Positions 39,810 through 47,839 of a stretch of 47,839 bases of DNA are shown here, in pieces. The notes beneath the pieces are model-generated. The model searched no databases and was not told where the DNA came from. It worked only from the letters and a program-made list of their open reading frames with translations. Both the position numbers and the translations under genes were made by a program. The stretch comes from Sulfurovum sp. GTDB lineage: Bacteria > Campylobacterota > Campylobacteria > Campylobacterales > Sulfurovaceae. The stretch lies in NCBI GenBank assembly GCA_027063305.1, contig JAMORY010000014.1:1-47839 (forward strand), read 5' to 3'. The first letter of the stretch is position 1, and each line of letters opens with the position of its first letter.

Positions 39810-41045
39810 TTATGGACGTGTCTCCCCATGTCCGTAGATCTTATACTTATATGTGGTCAATTCACTCACACCCATTGGCCCTCTGGCATGCAGTTTATTG
39901 GTACTGATCCCCACTTCCGCACCAAAACCGAACTCTCCGCCATCGGTAAACTGTGTCGAAGCGTTCAGGTAGACACATGCCGCATCCACACCATTCAAAA
40001 AACGTTCAGCGGTCGTATAGTTCTCCGTAACGATCGCTTCGGAGTGTTGTGAACCGTAACGGGCAATATGTGATACTGCCGCATCAACACCATCGACGAC
40101 CTTAATGCTTAGAGTATTATCCAGATACTCCGTATCGAAATCTTCTGCCGTAGCCTCTTCGACGTTAATGATCTCGCACGTACGTTCACACCCTTTAAGC
40201 TGTGTTCCCTGTGCATCAAACACCTCTTTGATACGAGGAAGTACCTCTTCGGCAATAGTCACATCGACAAGCAAAGTCTCCATCGCTCCACATATCCCCG
40301 TACGGCGACACTTGGCATTAAGCACGATATCCAATGCCTTTTGCATATCAGCATCTTCATCGATATAGGTATGACAAAGCCCCTTGTCATGCTTGACAAC
40401 CGGTACGGTCGCATTGCTTGCGACATATCGGATCAACGCTTCACCACCACGCGGTACGATAAGGTCGACATAACGGTCTTGTTTAATAAGCTTCGCTACC
40501 CCTTCTCGCGAACTATCAGGTAAGAGTGCGATCGCCGCTTCTGGAAGCCCGTTCGTGTGCAAGACCTGCTGAAGTACTTTGGCAATAGCACGATTGGAGT
40601 GCTCTGCCTCCTTACCCCCTTTCAAGATCGCGACATTCCCACTCTTAAAACAGAGTGCCCCCACATCAGCCGTTACATTCGGTCGAGACTCATAGATCAC
40701 ACCGATCACACCGATAGGTACAGAGACCTTCTCTATCTTAAAGCCTGCATCGGCATACCAACCGTCCAGTACTCGTCCTACCGGTTCTTTAAGCACTGCG
40801 ATCTGTTCAATAGCAACCGCCATTGCTTCGATACGCCCCTCATCTAAAAAAAGTCTGTCTTTAAGCGCAGAGCTAAGGTTATTAACCTCTGCTTGTGCCA
40901 TATCAAGCTTATTTGCCTCAATGATCGAAGCTCGATCAGTACGCAGTGCTTCTGCCATAGCTTTTAATATCTCATTCTTCTTCGCACCGCTTAGTGTTGA
41001 AAGTACACGACTCGAAGCTTTAGCCTGCTGTAAAAATCTTTCCAT
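39810..41045 (-). CDS. proA: Gamma-glutamyl phosphate reductase ProA
   Basis: Reduces gamma-glutamyl phosphate to glutamate semialdehyde in proline synthesis. The 411-residue length is standard. Signatures are 'PIGVIGVIYESRPNVTADVG' near residues 111-130, 'IVPRGGEALIRYVA' near 201-214 and 'KCRRTGICGAMETLLV' with the catalytic Cys near 266-268. I start it at MERFLQQAKAS, which is preceded by AAGGATCGGATATT; a further ATG six codons earlier lacks a ribosome binding site. proC, the next step in the pathway, lies 1.2 kb upstream in the opposite direction, with a glycosyltransferase between. Confidence 0.95.
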   Translation of the reverse strand: MERFLQQAKASSRVLSTLSGAKKNEILKAMAEALRTDRASIIEANKLDMAQAEVNNLSSALKDRLFLDEGRIEAMAVAIEQIAVLKEPVGRVLDGWYADAGFKIEKVSVPIGVIGVIYESRPNVTADVGALCFKSGNVAILKGGKEAEHSNRAIAKVLQQVLHTNGLPEAAIALLPDSSREGVAKLIKQDRYVDLIVPRGGEALIRYVASNATVPVVKHDKGLCHTYIDEDADMQKALDIVLNAKCRRTGICGAMETLLVDVTIAEEVLPRIKEVFDAQGTQLKGCERTCEIINVEEATAEDFDTEYLDNTLSIKVVDGVDAAVSHIARYGSQHSEAIVTENYTTAERFLNGVDAACVYLNASTQFTDGGEFGFGAEVGISTNKLHARGPMGVSELTTYKYKIYGHGETRP

Positions 41046-41076
41046 AATATCCGATCCTTGCATTTAAAATTGAGTA

Positions 41077-41082
41077 ATTATA
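41077..41082 (-). promoter_or_regulatory. Putative -10 box of the proA promoter
   Basis: TATAAT on the minus strand in the gap between the glycosyltransferase stop and proA, 32 bases before the preferred proA ATG. Confidence 0.5.
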
Positions 41083-41094
41083 GCAAATTCGCCA

Positions 41095-42135
41095 TTAGCC
41101 CCTATAATACTGCATTAAACGTAAAAAGCTTTGATAACCGAACTCCTCTGAAAACTTTTGGTAGTACACTTCCGTAATTTTAGGATAGCACTCTAACGCC
41201 TTGAGTATCATTTGTGCAAAAAGATTACTATCGTATGATTTCACAATAAACTTAGAAAGTTCATCTATCATCACTTCATCAATTCCCTTTGAAGCATAAG
41301 TGGTTACAACCGGTGTATGGAGAATAAGTGCTTCGACAATTACACGCGGTAATCCTTCCGAAAGAGAAGTCGAGACTAATAATGATGCCTGAGAGATATA
41401 AGGATATGGATTTTTTTCATACCCTACAAATACAATACGCTCTGTTAACCCATACTGTTTTACCAATTTTTCCAAACGCGTTCTATCTTCTCCGTCACCA
41501 ACAATAAAAAGTTTATGAGGAATCTTATTTTCAATATGACGGTATGCCTCGATTAACATCTGATAGTTTTTTCTTCTGGTCAAACTTCCCACAGCAACAA
41601 TCAAAGGTTCATCTAATACAATCTTTGTTGAAAGATAACGGACACTTTCAAAATCATGAGGGGCATAAATAACGGTTTTACTCTGAACTGGTATACTTAG
41701 AACATCCGTAATATTATCCAACACCGATTTGGAAATTCCTATTAATTTTTCATGAAGATACTTTTTCTCAAGACGTTTACGTTGTTTATAGCGCTTCCAT
41801 AACCACCCCTTGATCTCCCAAGTATTATGTACCGTTATATAATAAGGTTGACAATACATTTTCAGCACAGGCTTCATATATTCGGCATTCAATAAAAAAA
41901 GATCATATACATTTCCCTTCAGATATGTTGCAAGTGATCTCTTTTTCCGATCTAAAGAATCTCCCTCTAAGTAAATAATTCCATCCTCTTGCACAGAGGT
42001 ACGGTCTAAGACATAAAGCGTAACCGCAATTCCTCGTTTGCGAAACATCCGGAACCATAAAAGATAGTTTTTTTGAATCCCGCCACGTCCCTCAATACTT
42101 TTAACACACATACCAATATGTTTTGTTTTTGACAT
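41095..42135 (-). CDS. Group 1 (GT4-type) glycosyltransferase
   Basis: A 346-residue GT-B glycosyltransferase. The C-terminal domain has 'AVGSLTRRKNYQMLIEAYRH' near residues 192-211, 'KLFIVGDGEDRTRLEKLVKQ' near 219-238 and the nucleotide-sugar motif 'SLSEGLPRVIVEALILHTPV' near 267-286 (EX7E). The N-terminal domain starts 'HIGMCVKSIEGRGGIQKNYL'. Donor and acceptor sugars are unknown; a role in surface polysaccharide is likely. The gene is AT-richer than its neighbours and stands alone between proA and proC with no polysaccharide genes near, which suggests lateral acquisition. Confidence 0.88.
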   Translation of the reverse strand: MSKTKHIGMCVKSIEGRGGIQKNYLLWFRMFRKRGIAVTLYVLDRTSVQEDGIIYLEGDSLDRKKRSLATYLKGNVYDLFLLNAEYMKPVLKMYCQPYYITVHNTWEIKGWLWKRYKQRKRLEKKYLHEKLIGISKSVLDNITDVLSIPVQSKTVIYAPHDFESVRYLSTKIVLDEPLIVAVGSLTRRKNYQMLIEAYRHIENKIPHKLFIVGDGEDRTRLEKLVKQYGLTERIVFVGYEKNPYPYISQASLLVSTSLSEGLPRVIVEALILHTPVVTTYASKGIDEVMIDELSKFIVKSYDSNLFAQMILKALECYPKITEVYYQKFSEEFGYQSFLRLMQYYRG

Positions 42136-42242
42136 TTAGAGTTTCCCCATTTCTCAGTTCTTGCTAAGATACTCTATCGTGCTTGTACTAAAAAAAGGCT
42201 TCATCTTTGTATAAACATAAAGCTTTACTACATTTAGTATGA

Positions 42243-42248
42243 TATAAT
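42243..42248 (+). promoter_or_regulatory. Putative -10 box of the proC promoter
   Basis: TATAAT 39 bases upstream of the proC ATG in the divergent glycosyltransferase/proC region. AAAAAGGTGACCCC gives the ribosome binding site. Confidence 0.5.
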
Positions 42249-42286
42249 CAGCTCTACTATTACATTTTACGTAAAAAGGTGACCCC

Positions 42287-43063
42287 ATGCAAACCATTAC
42301 ATTCATCGGAAACGGTACTATGGCACTTAGTATAGCAAAAGGACTAAAGCAAAAATATAATATAGAAGTGGTCGGACGTGATATGAATAAGCTCAATGCC
42401 TTTGAAAATGCATTGGGGAAAGAGGTGGAAAAATTTCTACTCAATGACTTTAACATAAATGATAGAACCATTATTCTATGTGTTAAACCGGGCAACCTTG
42501 AGAATGTTGCAAAACAGTTAAAGGGAAAAGCCAAACTTCTTATCTCTGTCTTAGCGGGAGTTCAGCTCGAAAAATTGAAAAAACACCTTAAAAGTAAAGC
42601 AACTGTTCGTGCCATGCCTAACCTTGCAGCCAGTGTAGGGGCGTCCATGACGACCCTCACAGGAGATATCGAACATAAAGAGGAAGCGGAAGTACTGATG
42701 CGAGGTGCTGGAGATGTTCTCTGGCTGGAAAGTGAAAAGGAACTCGATATCGCTACTGCACTTGCAGGATCAGGACCGGCATATCTTGCACTTATCGCAG
42801 AGGCACTTACTGACGGTGCGGTTAATCAAGGTTTAAAACGAGATGATGCAATGAGAGTGATGAGAGGACTCTTCGAAGGCTTTGGAAAACTCATTCAAGA
42901 GACACACCCCGCTCTTCTGAAAGATAGTGTTATGAGTCCCGGAGGCACAACTGCCGCAGGGTATGCTGCACTGGAACGATACCGTGTACGTGCAGGGTGT
43001 ATTGAAGCGATCTCTGATGCATACCAAAAAGCACTGATCCTTTCTGGTCAATCATCCAAATAG
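42287..43063 (+). CDS. proC: Pyrroline-5-carboxylate reductase ProC
   Basis: Last step of proline synthesis, NAD(P)H-dependent. The 258-residue protein has the dinucleotide fold 'ITFIGNGTMALSIAKGLKQK' near residues 3-22, 'LCVKPGNLENVAKQLKG' near 64-80, 'VRAMPNLAASVGASMTTLTG' near 106-125, 'ATALAGSGPAYLALIAEALT' near 160-179 and the signature 'MSPGGTTAAGYAALE' near 216-230. Its end overlaps the convergent L,D-transpeptidase gene by 16 bases. Confidence 0.95.
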   Translation: MQTITFIGNGTMALSIAKGLKQKYNIEVVGRDMNKLNAFENALGKEVEKFLLNDFNINDRTIILCVKPGNLENVAKQLKGKAKLLISVLAGVQLEKLKKHLKSKATVRAMPNLAASVGASMTTLTGDIEHKEEAEVLMRGAGDVLWLESEKELDIATALAGSGPAYLALIAEALTDGAVNQGLKRDDAMRVMRGLFEGFGKLIQETHPALLKDSVMSPGGTTAAGYAALERYRVRAGCIEAISDAYQKALILSGQSSK

Positions 43064-43647
43064 ATACGCTTCAAATCACTCTGTGCAAATGGCATATAAC
43101 TATGCCGTGTAATAACCACCGGCATGCCGACTTTCGACCATCGGAAAATCACCGGCACATCTTTAGGGTCTATATGGATACAGCCGTGGGACATCCAATC
43201 GACACTTCCTTTATGCAATGCATGTCCCCACTTGGTAAATTTCATCATAAAATCCATATTGTTCACCCCACTCTCATCAGGGTAGTCCCTCGACATATGA
43301 TAACGCCGTTTCTGAATGATCGGAAATACCCCGGAAGGACTACGAAACTGAGCTGCACCCGACGTGACCGCACCGCTCCACCACACCGTACCATCCCTGT
43401 CAACTGCATAAAAGCGTCCGTCACTTCCAGGTTCTCTCACCGAAACTACAATAAAGTCCTTACCTGTCAGGTCAACCCTTCGGCTTTTGCCTGTACGCAG
43501 ATCATAGACTTCAAAAACGGATTTTGATAGAGGAATAAGCTCATGGCTCAAGGGCTTTGGTGGAGCAGAAGGGTCGTACGTCTCCTCTTGTGCCAAAACG
43601 AACACTCCCATCAGTACCGTCACCAGTATCGATCTTAACACACTCAC
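43048..43647 (-). CDS. L,D-transpeptidase (YkuD/ErfK family)
   Basis: A 199-residue exported protein with a signal peptide (residues 1-19, 'ILVTVLMGVFVLAQ') and a YkuD domain. The catalytic region reads 'HALHKGSVDWMSHGCIHIDP': the Ser-His-Gly-Cys nucleophile motif is present, but the residue two after the Cys, usually Arg, is His here. The family forms 3-3 peptidoglycan cross-links or attaches proteins to the wall; in Campylobacterota related enzymes shape the cell. It overlaps the upstream cpoB gene by four bases (ATGA), tying it to the tol-pal transcript. Confidence 0.85.
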   Translation of the reverse strand: MSVLRSILVTVLMGVFVLAQEETYDPSAPPKPLSHELIPLSKSVFEVYDLRTGKSRRVDLTGKDFIVVSVREPGSDGRFYAVDRDGTVWWSGAVTSGAAQFRSPSGVFPIIQKRRYHMSRDYPDESGVNNMDFMMKFTKWGHALHKGSVDWMSHGCIHIDPKDVPVIFRWSKVGMPVVITRHSYMPFAQSDLKRIYLDD

Positions 43648-44387
43648 AACCGCTCCACTCTCTTTTGTGCGATCTCTGCGGCTTTTGTGCCAGGGTAGTC
43701 GTTTATCACACTCTCATAAAAAAGTTTTGCCTGCTTCTTTCGTCCTTTTTTATCCAGTGATATCGCCGTATGCAATAGAAGCACGTCCATGTAACTTGCC
43801 CTATCATATAGACCTGCACTCTTCTTATAGTAGAAGATCGCATCATCATAGTGTTTGGTATAGTATGCGATCTCACCAAGATAATAATTGGATGCTGCCG
43901 ATTTATAACCTTTTTCTGCAGTAATAAGAAAATCATTTTTTGCTTCGTCATAGCGCCTTTTAACAAAGGAACGAACCCCTTCACTATAGTATTTTGACAA
44001 AGGCTTGGGGGATGTTTTTGAAATGTGCGTCTCTTCTTGTAATGGGACACTCCGTTTAGCAGTGGTATGCCCTTGCCCCAAACGTCTCTCCAGTGCCTCT
44101 TTTGTCACATAGTCTCGCTTGATCTGCTCTATCGTCTGCTCCAATGATACAATAAGCTCCTTGCTTCGGCTATCATCCTTTGTTTTGGTTGATTCCTCAA
44201 GACGTGCTACAGAAGCACTCAAGCCTTCTAAAAGCGAAGTTAGCCCGTCAATACGTTCATTTTGCTCCATCACCATACGCTGTAACGCCATGATACGGTT
44301 CCGGTTCTCTTTTGCCAGATCATCACCAAAAGCAAAACAGCCTGTGGCTATAGCCATACTCACACTCCAGACTTGAAGCATCTTCAT
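43644..44387 (-). CDS. cpoB: Tol-Pal system protein CpoB (YbgF)
   Basis: Periplasmic coordinator of Tol-Pal with peptidoglycan synthesis. The 247-residue protein has a signal peptide (residues 1-20), an N-terminal coiled coil (about 25-100, 'ENRNRIMALQRMVMEQNERI' near 27-46) for trimerisation and C-terminal TPRs (about 125-247: 'KYYSEGVRSFVKRRYDEAKN' near 131-150 and 'SNYYLGEIAYYTKHYDDAIF' near 165-184). It lies 21 bases downstream of pal, as in the usual tolB-pal-ybgF order. Confidence 0.9.
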   Translation of the reverse strand: MKMLQVWSVSMAIATGCFAFGDDLAKENRNRIMALQRMVMEQNERIDGLTSLLEGLSASVARLEESTKTKDDSRSKELIVSLEQTIEQIKRDYVTKEALERRLGQGHTTAKRSVPLQEETHISKTSPKPLSKYYSEGVRSFVKRRYDEAKNDFLITAEKGYKSAASNYYLGEIAYYTKHYDDAIFYYKKSAGLYDRASYMDVLLLHTAISLDKKGRKKQAKLFYESVINDYPGTKAAEIAQKRVERL

Positions 44388-44408
44388 TGGACATACACCT
44401 CTTCTATA

Positions 44409-44942
44409 CTATCGTGCCAAACGGAGGTCGACCCGTCTGTTCTGTGCATAACAGGCATCACTCTGTACCGTACAGGCAGGATTGCTCTCACCATAGCTCA
44501 CCATTACCATTCTTGAAGACGGTACTCCCTGCATCGCAAGCATATCCTTGACCGCTTTGGCACGTTTAAGTCCCAATGCATAGTTGTACTCATCCGTACC
44601 GAACTCATCACAGTTTCCCTCTATCTTGATCTTCCTATCCCCGCTTTTTTGTGCAACAGCCGCATCTTTTGCAATTACACGTTCCATATCGGGAGTGATA
44701 CTGTACGAATCGAAATCAAAATAGAGACTTTGGAAGCCATCTGCACTGCTGTTATACATACCGCTGTTCCCATCCAAACCGTTAGACCCGTTAGACCCGT
44801 TATATCTCTCTTCGTCGATACTGATCGTATCGGCATTATTGATATTGCTACTATCGTTACCCATATTAGGAACAGGTTGACCACAACCGCTCAGTAGCAC
44901 TAAAGAGAGTGCCAATAGTACTTCTTTATATCGTTGCTTCAT
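44409..44942 (-). CDS. pal: Peptidoglycan-associated lipoprotein Pal
   Basis: Outer-membrane lipoprotein that binds peptidoglycan and TolB. The 177-residue product has a lipoprotein signal with lipobox LLSGC (Cys20) and an OmpA-like C-terminal domain (about 70-177): 'LYFDFDSYSITPDMERVI' near 73-90, 'IEGNCDEFGTDEYNYALGLK' near 106-125 with the DAP-binding Asp/Arg positions, and 'YAQNRRVDLRL' at the end. A short Asn/Gly/Ser linker near residues 47-62 is encoded by a 9-bp in-frame tandem repeat (consensus CCCGTTAGA on the plus strand near 44780-44800). Confidence 0.95.
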   Translation of the reverse strand: MKQRYKEVLLALSLVLLSGCGQPVPNMGNDSSNINNADTISIDEERYNGSNGSNGLDGNSGMYNSSADGFQSLYFDFDSYSITPDMERVIAKDAAVAQKSGDRKIKIEGNCDEFGTDEYNYALGLKRAKAVKDMLAMQGVPSSRMVMVSYGESNPACTVQSDACYAQNRRVDLRLAR

Positions 44943-44973
44943 AATCTATCCTTTTATAAAATACTCTTTTGTT

Positions 44974-46212
44974 CTACCAATCAATAGACTGTATCTTCTC
45001 TCCGTCAATAGGGAAAAGAAGGCTCTGTTTGCTCTGAAGGTTAATATATCCTACGGATGAACCCTCAGCATGCTGCTTAATAAAGAGCACCACAGCACCG
45101 TTTGCCGAAAAACGTGGGAACTGATTACTCCCTGTGGTCGTTAAGGGACGGGTCTGGGTACTTTGTGTCGATGTTAGATAGAGATTGAAGGTATTATGTC
45201 CGAAAACACTACTGCTCTCTCTGCTTGCATAGATGATCTTATCGTTAAAGGCATCACATGCATTGTTATTCCTACCATGATAGACCACCTGCGAAACAGC
45301 AGATCTTCCTATACCTTTCTTAAAGATGTTCGGATACCCTAAACGGTTCGAAACAAAGACAATACGGTTCTCATCATCAATATATCTACCTCCGACATCA
45401 ATACCGTTAAAGTGGGTAATACGTCTTTTGTCGCCACTGCCAAGATCTATTTCATAGATATCGGGCTGTCCGGAAGGTGCCATCGTGACCAATATCTTCT
45501 TCCCATTACGGCTCACATCGGAACAGACCATCATCCCCTCCGAAGAGGCGATCTTCTGCTTCTGACCGGTATAGATATTCAGACGATAAAGGGTCGGTAC
45601 CAAACCACGGTATGAGGTGTAGTAAAAACTTCGTTGCTTGCTATCCGCCCAGACAGGGAAAAGGTTCAAACCACCACGAATAATCGTTTTTTTGTAACTG
45701 AACGTATAATCAGCCAATACGATCTCGCTATGCTTAGGTGTCGTATATTTTGCATAGATCACATAACGATTGATCCATGCAATAGAAGGGTACTTCAATA
45801 GGTCATTGAGATCAGATACGGCTTTATGTACCAAAAACGGCATTTTACTGCTGCGTGGGATTGCATAGCTCTTTCGAAAAACCTCTTTACCATCCCCTGC
45901 TTTTAACAGTCTAACGGAGAGCTTCGCACCACGGCTCTCATCAAAACGGTACTTCAGTACATACTCCTGTGCCTTTTGTGCAGGGTCGACTACACCCCCT
46001 TCATAACTACCGGTATAAGCATTAGCATCTGTCAAAAAATGTCCGGAGACCTTCAGGTCAGAACGAAAAAGTTCGAAAAGTGACGGGTGATAGACCTCAG
46101 AGCCCTCTTCCAAGGCGATACGCGTACGCTGTTCCACATCTTTTTCTATGGTCAGGGTCGCATCGACAGCAAATAGATTGATAGTGATCATCACTAAGAG
46201 AAGATACCGCAA
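44974..46212 (-). CDS. tolB: Tol-Pal system protein TolB
   Basis: Periplasmic beta-propeller protein linking Tol and Pal. The 412-residue product has a signal peptide, an N-terminal TolB domain (about 20-130) and a C-terminal six-bladed propeller with PD40-type repeats, e.g. 'MVCSDVSRNGKKILVTMAPS' and 'NQFPRFSANGAVVLFIKQHA'. I start it at TTG (complement of 46210-46212) because AAAGGATCAATA precedes it and the product then begins MRYLLLVMITINLFAVDA, a compact signal peptide. An in-frame ATG at 46260 has no ribosome binding site and adds 16 charged residues; it remains possible. pal follows after 31 bases. Confidence 0.9.
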   Translation of the reverse strand: MRYLLLVMITINLFAVDATLTIEKDVEQRTRIALEEGSEVYHPSLFELFRSDLKVSGHFLTDANAYTGSYEGGVVDPAQKAQEYVLKYRFDESRGAKLSVRLLKAGDGKEVFRKSYAIPRSSKMPFLVHKAVSDLNDLLKYPSIAWINRYVIYAKYTTPKHSEIVLADYTFSYKKTIIRGGLNLFPVWADSKQRSFYYTSYRGLVPTLYRLNIYTGQKQKIASSEGMMVCSDVSRNGKKILVTMAPSGQPDIYEIDLGSGDKRRITHFNGIDVGGRYIDDENRIVFVSNRLGYPNIFKKGIGRSAVSQVVYHGRNNNACDAFNDKIIYASRESSSVFGHNTFNLYLTSTQSTQTRPLTTTGSNQFPRFSANGAVVLFIKQHAEGSSVGYINLQSKQSLLFPIDGEKIQSIDW

Positions 46213-46471
46213 TATTGATCCTTTCAGTCTCAGAATTTCAATATGATTTTTACTATTCATTGTATCAAGTCGGAGTTAAAATCCACATTAATATGAACGA
46301 AGCTGCCAAAGATAAGAATTGATACCTTACATCATTAAAGTTGAAGTAGTAATATTAAGATCATATGATTTTATCTATTTTCTCTCTTTTTGATACATAT
46401 ATAGAAATACTAATAAAATGGTTAAACTTATTCACCTACAATAACACTACAAACACAACTAAAGGATTCCA

Positions 46472-47251
46472 ATGAAAAAATATTTAAAGTACTCCGTTGT
46501 CGCTGTAGCGGCACTTCTTGCAACACCACAGCTTCATGCAACACAAGTAGAGGCACATGCACAGACAACACATACAAAACACTGGGGATACCTCGGTGAC
46601 ACAGGCCCAATGCACTGGGGAGAGCTCAACCTACAATATAACATGTGTTCACAAGGAAAGATGCAAACACCGATCAATGTCGTTCCGACCAAAGATACAG
46701 ACTTGAAACCACTGAATCTTGCGTACAAAACAGGCTCTAAGAGCATCATTAACAATGGTCACACTGTACAAGTGAATATCAAAGACGGTAGTGCAATGAT
46801 GATCGACGGAGAGGCGTATAAACTAAAGCAGTTCCACTTCCACGTACCAAGTGAGAACAATATCAAAGGCGACAAGTTCCCAATGGAAGCACACTTCGTG
46901 CACGCAACCGATGATGGAAAACTTGCAGTTGTTGCCGTTATGTTCAAAGAGGGAAAAGCCAACACTGTCCTTGCAAAGATCTGGAAAAGATTGCCGTCAC
47001 TCAAAGTTGGTGAAGCTATCAAGTGCGGACTAAGTGCAGATGAGGTCAAAGCCCTAATGCCAAAGAACAAAGATTACTACAAGTTCACCGGTTCTCTTAC
47101 TACACCACCATGTAGCGAAAATGTCAAATGGCATGTACTTAAAACACCGGTCACTGTCTCGAAAGAACAGATCAACACCTTCTTCAATCTATTCGGGTTC
47201 CCTAACAACAGACCGCTACAACACACAAACAACAGAGTGATCGAGGAGTAA
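46472..47251 (+). CDS. Periplasmic alpha-carbonic anhydrase
   Basis: Interconverts CO2 and bicarbonate. A 259-residue alpha-class enzyme with a signal peptide (residues 1-23, 'YSVVAVAALLATPQLHA'). Zinc ligands are His122 and His124 in 'QFHFHVPSEN' and His141 in 'MEAHFVHA'. The proton-shuttle His97 is in 'NNGHTVQV', the Thr gate in 'SLTTPPC', and Cys59 and Cys214 can form the usual disulphide. All catalytic residues are intact. It is transcribed against its neighbours and separates tolB from the tolA/tonB-like gene. The ribosome binding site is AAAGGATTCC. The 211 bases upstream of 46472 and after tolB are AT-rich and presumably contain its promoter. Confidence 0.94.
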   Translation: MKKYLKYSVVAVAALLATPQLHATQVEAHAQTTHTKHWGYLGDTGPMHWGELNLQYNMCSQGKMQTPINVVPTKDTDLKPLNLAYKTGSKSIINNGHTVQVNIKDGSAMMIDGEAYKLKQFHFHVPSENNIKGDKFPMEAHFVHATDDGKLAVVAVMFKEGKANTVLAKIWKRLPSLKVGEAIKCGLSADEVKALMPKNKDYYKFTGSLTTPPCSENVKWHVLKTPVTVSKEQINTFFNLFGFPNNRPLQHTNNRVIEE

Positions 47252-47270
47252 TCTCCTCAACTACAAAATA

Positions 47271-47291
47271 AGCCGTATATCTTATACGGCT
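47271..47291. terminator. Bidirectional hairpin between carbonic anhydrase and tolA/tonB-like gene
   Basis: AGCCGTATA and TATACGGCT form a perfect 9-bp stem with loop TCT. On the minus strand it follows the tolA/tonB-like stop and is succeeded by TTATTTTG. On the plus strand it follows the carbonic anhydrase stop by 19 bases. Confidence 0.7.
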
Positions 47292-47294
47292 CTC

Positions 47295-47839
47295 TTACTC
47301 TTTAGCCACGAATTCCGCTTCGAACAGATACGTGCGATTTCCTTTATGTGGACCAAAACCAAACTCCTGAAGTTGCTCAAGATATTCGGTAAGTGCTTGA
47401 TTGAACGCACGATTTCTTGACCTACGTTTGATTTCGAACTCAAATCGTCCTGTAGGATCGATCTTTAGATGTACCTTTACCTTTTCACCGGCAAAGTCGC
47501 TTTGAGCCGGCCACCCTTCAAGCATATTCTGCACTTTTGCCAAATAGCTGTTCTCCACACCACTATCTATCTCTCTTTGTTTCTTCAATGCACTTCTTGA
47601 TGAGGGTGAAGGTTGGGCATCTACCATTTCAAAAAGTTTTCGTTCTGGGAGATACTTAACAGGTTTGTCCGTTACAACAATAAGCGGCTTCTTTTTAGGC
47701 TGTGTTTTTACATTCGCAAAAAGATCACGCGCTCTTTTGGATGAAGGTTTCGTTTTATTATGTTCTAGCTTTTTTACAAGGTGTTTAGCACTCTTAGTTG
47801 GATGTTTGGGAAGCTTCTTGGGTCTGTGTTTTTCATGCT
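47295..47839 (-). CDS. TonB/TolA C-terminal-domain protein, 5' end beyond the window
   Basis: The open frame runs without a stop to the window edge, giving at least 181 residues and lacking its start. The visible part begins with a very basic, Lys/Pro/His-rich stretch (linker-like, for example 'HRPKKLPKHPTKSAKHLVKK'), continues through 'LIVVTDKPVKYLPERK', and ends with a TonB/TolA-type C-terminal domain: 'GEKVKVHLKIDPTGRFEFEI' and 'SRNRAFNQALTEYLEQLQEF'. Position upstream of tolB-pal argues for TolA; TonB of an ExbBD system is the alternative. Most of the transmembrane and spanning part would be further upstream on this strand, outside the window. Confidence 0.8.
   Translation of the reverse strand, partial: HEKHRPKKLPKHPTKSAKHLVKKLEHNKTKPSSKRARDLFANVKTQPKKKPLIVVTDKPVKYLPERKLFEMVDAQPSPSSRSALKKQREIDSGVENSYLAKVQNMLEGWPAQSDFAGEKVKVHLKIDPTGRFEFEIKRRSRNRAFNQALTEYLEQLQEFGFGPHKGNRTYLFEAEFVAKE

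Overview
The window is about 47.8 kb of a free-living member of the Campylobacterota, most like Sulfurovum or its relatives. This rests on gene content and protein style, not on a database search. Pointers are a single long RelA/SpoT with both activities, a long-form TrmB, stand-alone MnmC-type oxidoreductase, bacterial leucyl/arginyl-transferase (Bpt), FtsEX followed by an EnvC-like protein, a histidine kinase with an 'AHQWTQPLN' H-box, and moderate GC with dense, often overlapping genes. It is ordinary chromosome. I see no rRNA, tRNA, CRISPR array, prophage or insertion sequence with a transposase. No gene-free stretch exceeds 300 bases; the longest gaps are 46213-46471 and the region around 5542-5729.

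Layout. 1-180 is a perfect 16-copy heptamer array. 180-5541 holds trpC, a TPR protein, a YkgJ-type protein, a TrmN6-like methyltransferase, bpt and an mnmC-like oxidoreductase, with many small repeats. 5730-12057 holds glyS, an M48 lipoprotein protease, an unlisted 51-residue membrane protein, trmL, purU, leuB and leuD. rpoD follows at 12168. 14125-18333 is a four-gene partner-switch cluster (SiaC-like, soluble histidine kinase, SiaB-like kinase, periplasmic-binding-domain/SpoIIE phosphatase). 18421-21515 holds a CinA-like protein, an MFS exporter, a YtfJ-like protein and ppa. 21623-38687 is a long leftward block: two amidases, a nitronate monooxygenase, tyrS, spoT, rpoZ, pyrH, envC-like, ftsX, ftsE, trmB, an RluD-type synthase, ttcA-like, mtnN, fabD, a membrane-anchored Mrr-like nuclease and a degenerate phosphorelay protein. 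38832-43647 holds slyD, a NifX-like protein, proA, an AT-rich glycosyltransferase, proC and an L,D-transpeptidase. 43644-47839 is the tol-pal cluster (cpoB, pal, tolB, partial tolA/tonB) split by a periplasmic alpha-carbonic anhydrase.

Functional themes. Many genes modify tRNA (TrmN6, MnmC, TrmL, TrmB, TtcA-like). A second theme is envelope constriction: FtsEX plus a LytM-degenerate EnvC, with two Amidase_3 hydrolases nearby that it could activate, plus Tol-Pal/CpoB and an L,D-transpeptidase. A third is signalling: the SiaABC-like cluster and the pseudo-phosphorelay protein.

The most unusual signals are (i) the SiaABC-like cluster with an embedded histidine kinase and a solute-binding sensor phosphatase; (ii) heptanucleotide tandem arrays of different sequence but the same 7-bp period, repeatedly at gene 3' ends, one inside mnmC where copy number would switch the frame; and (iii) REP-like hairpins with a GTAG foot, including an inverted pair resembling a REPIN.
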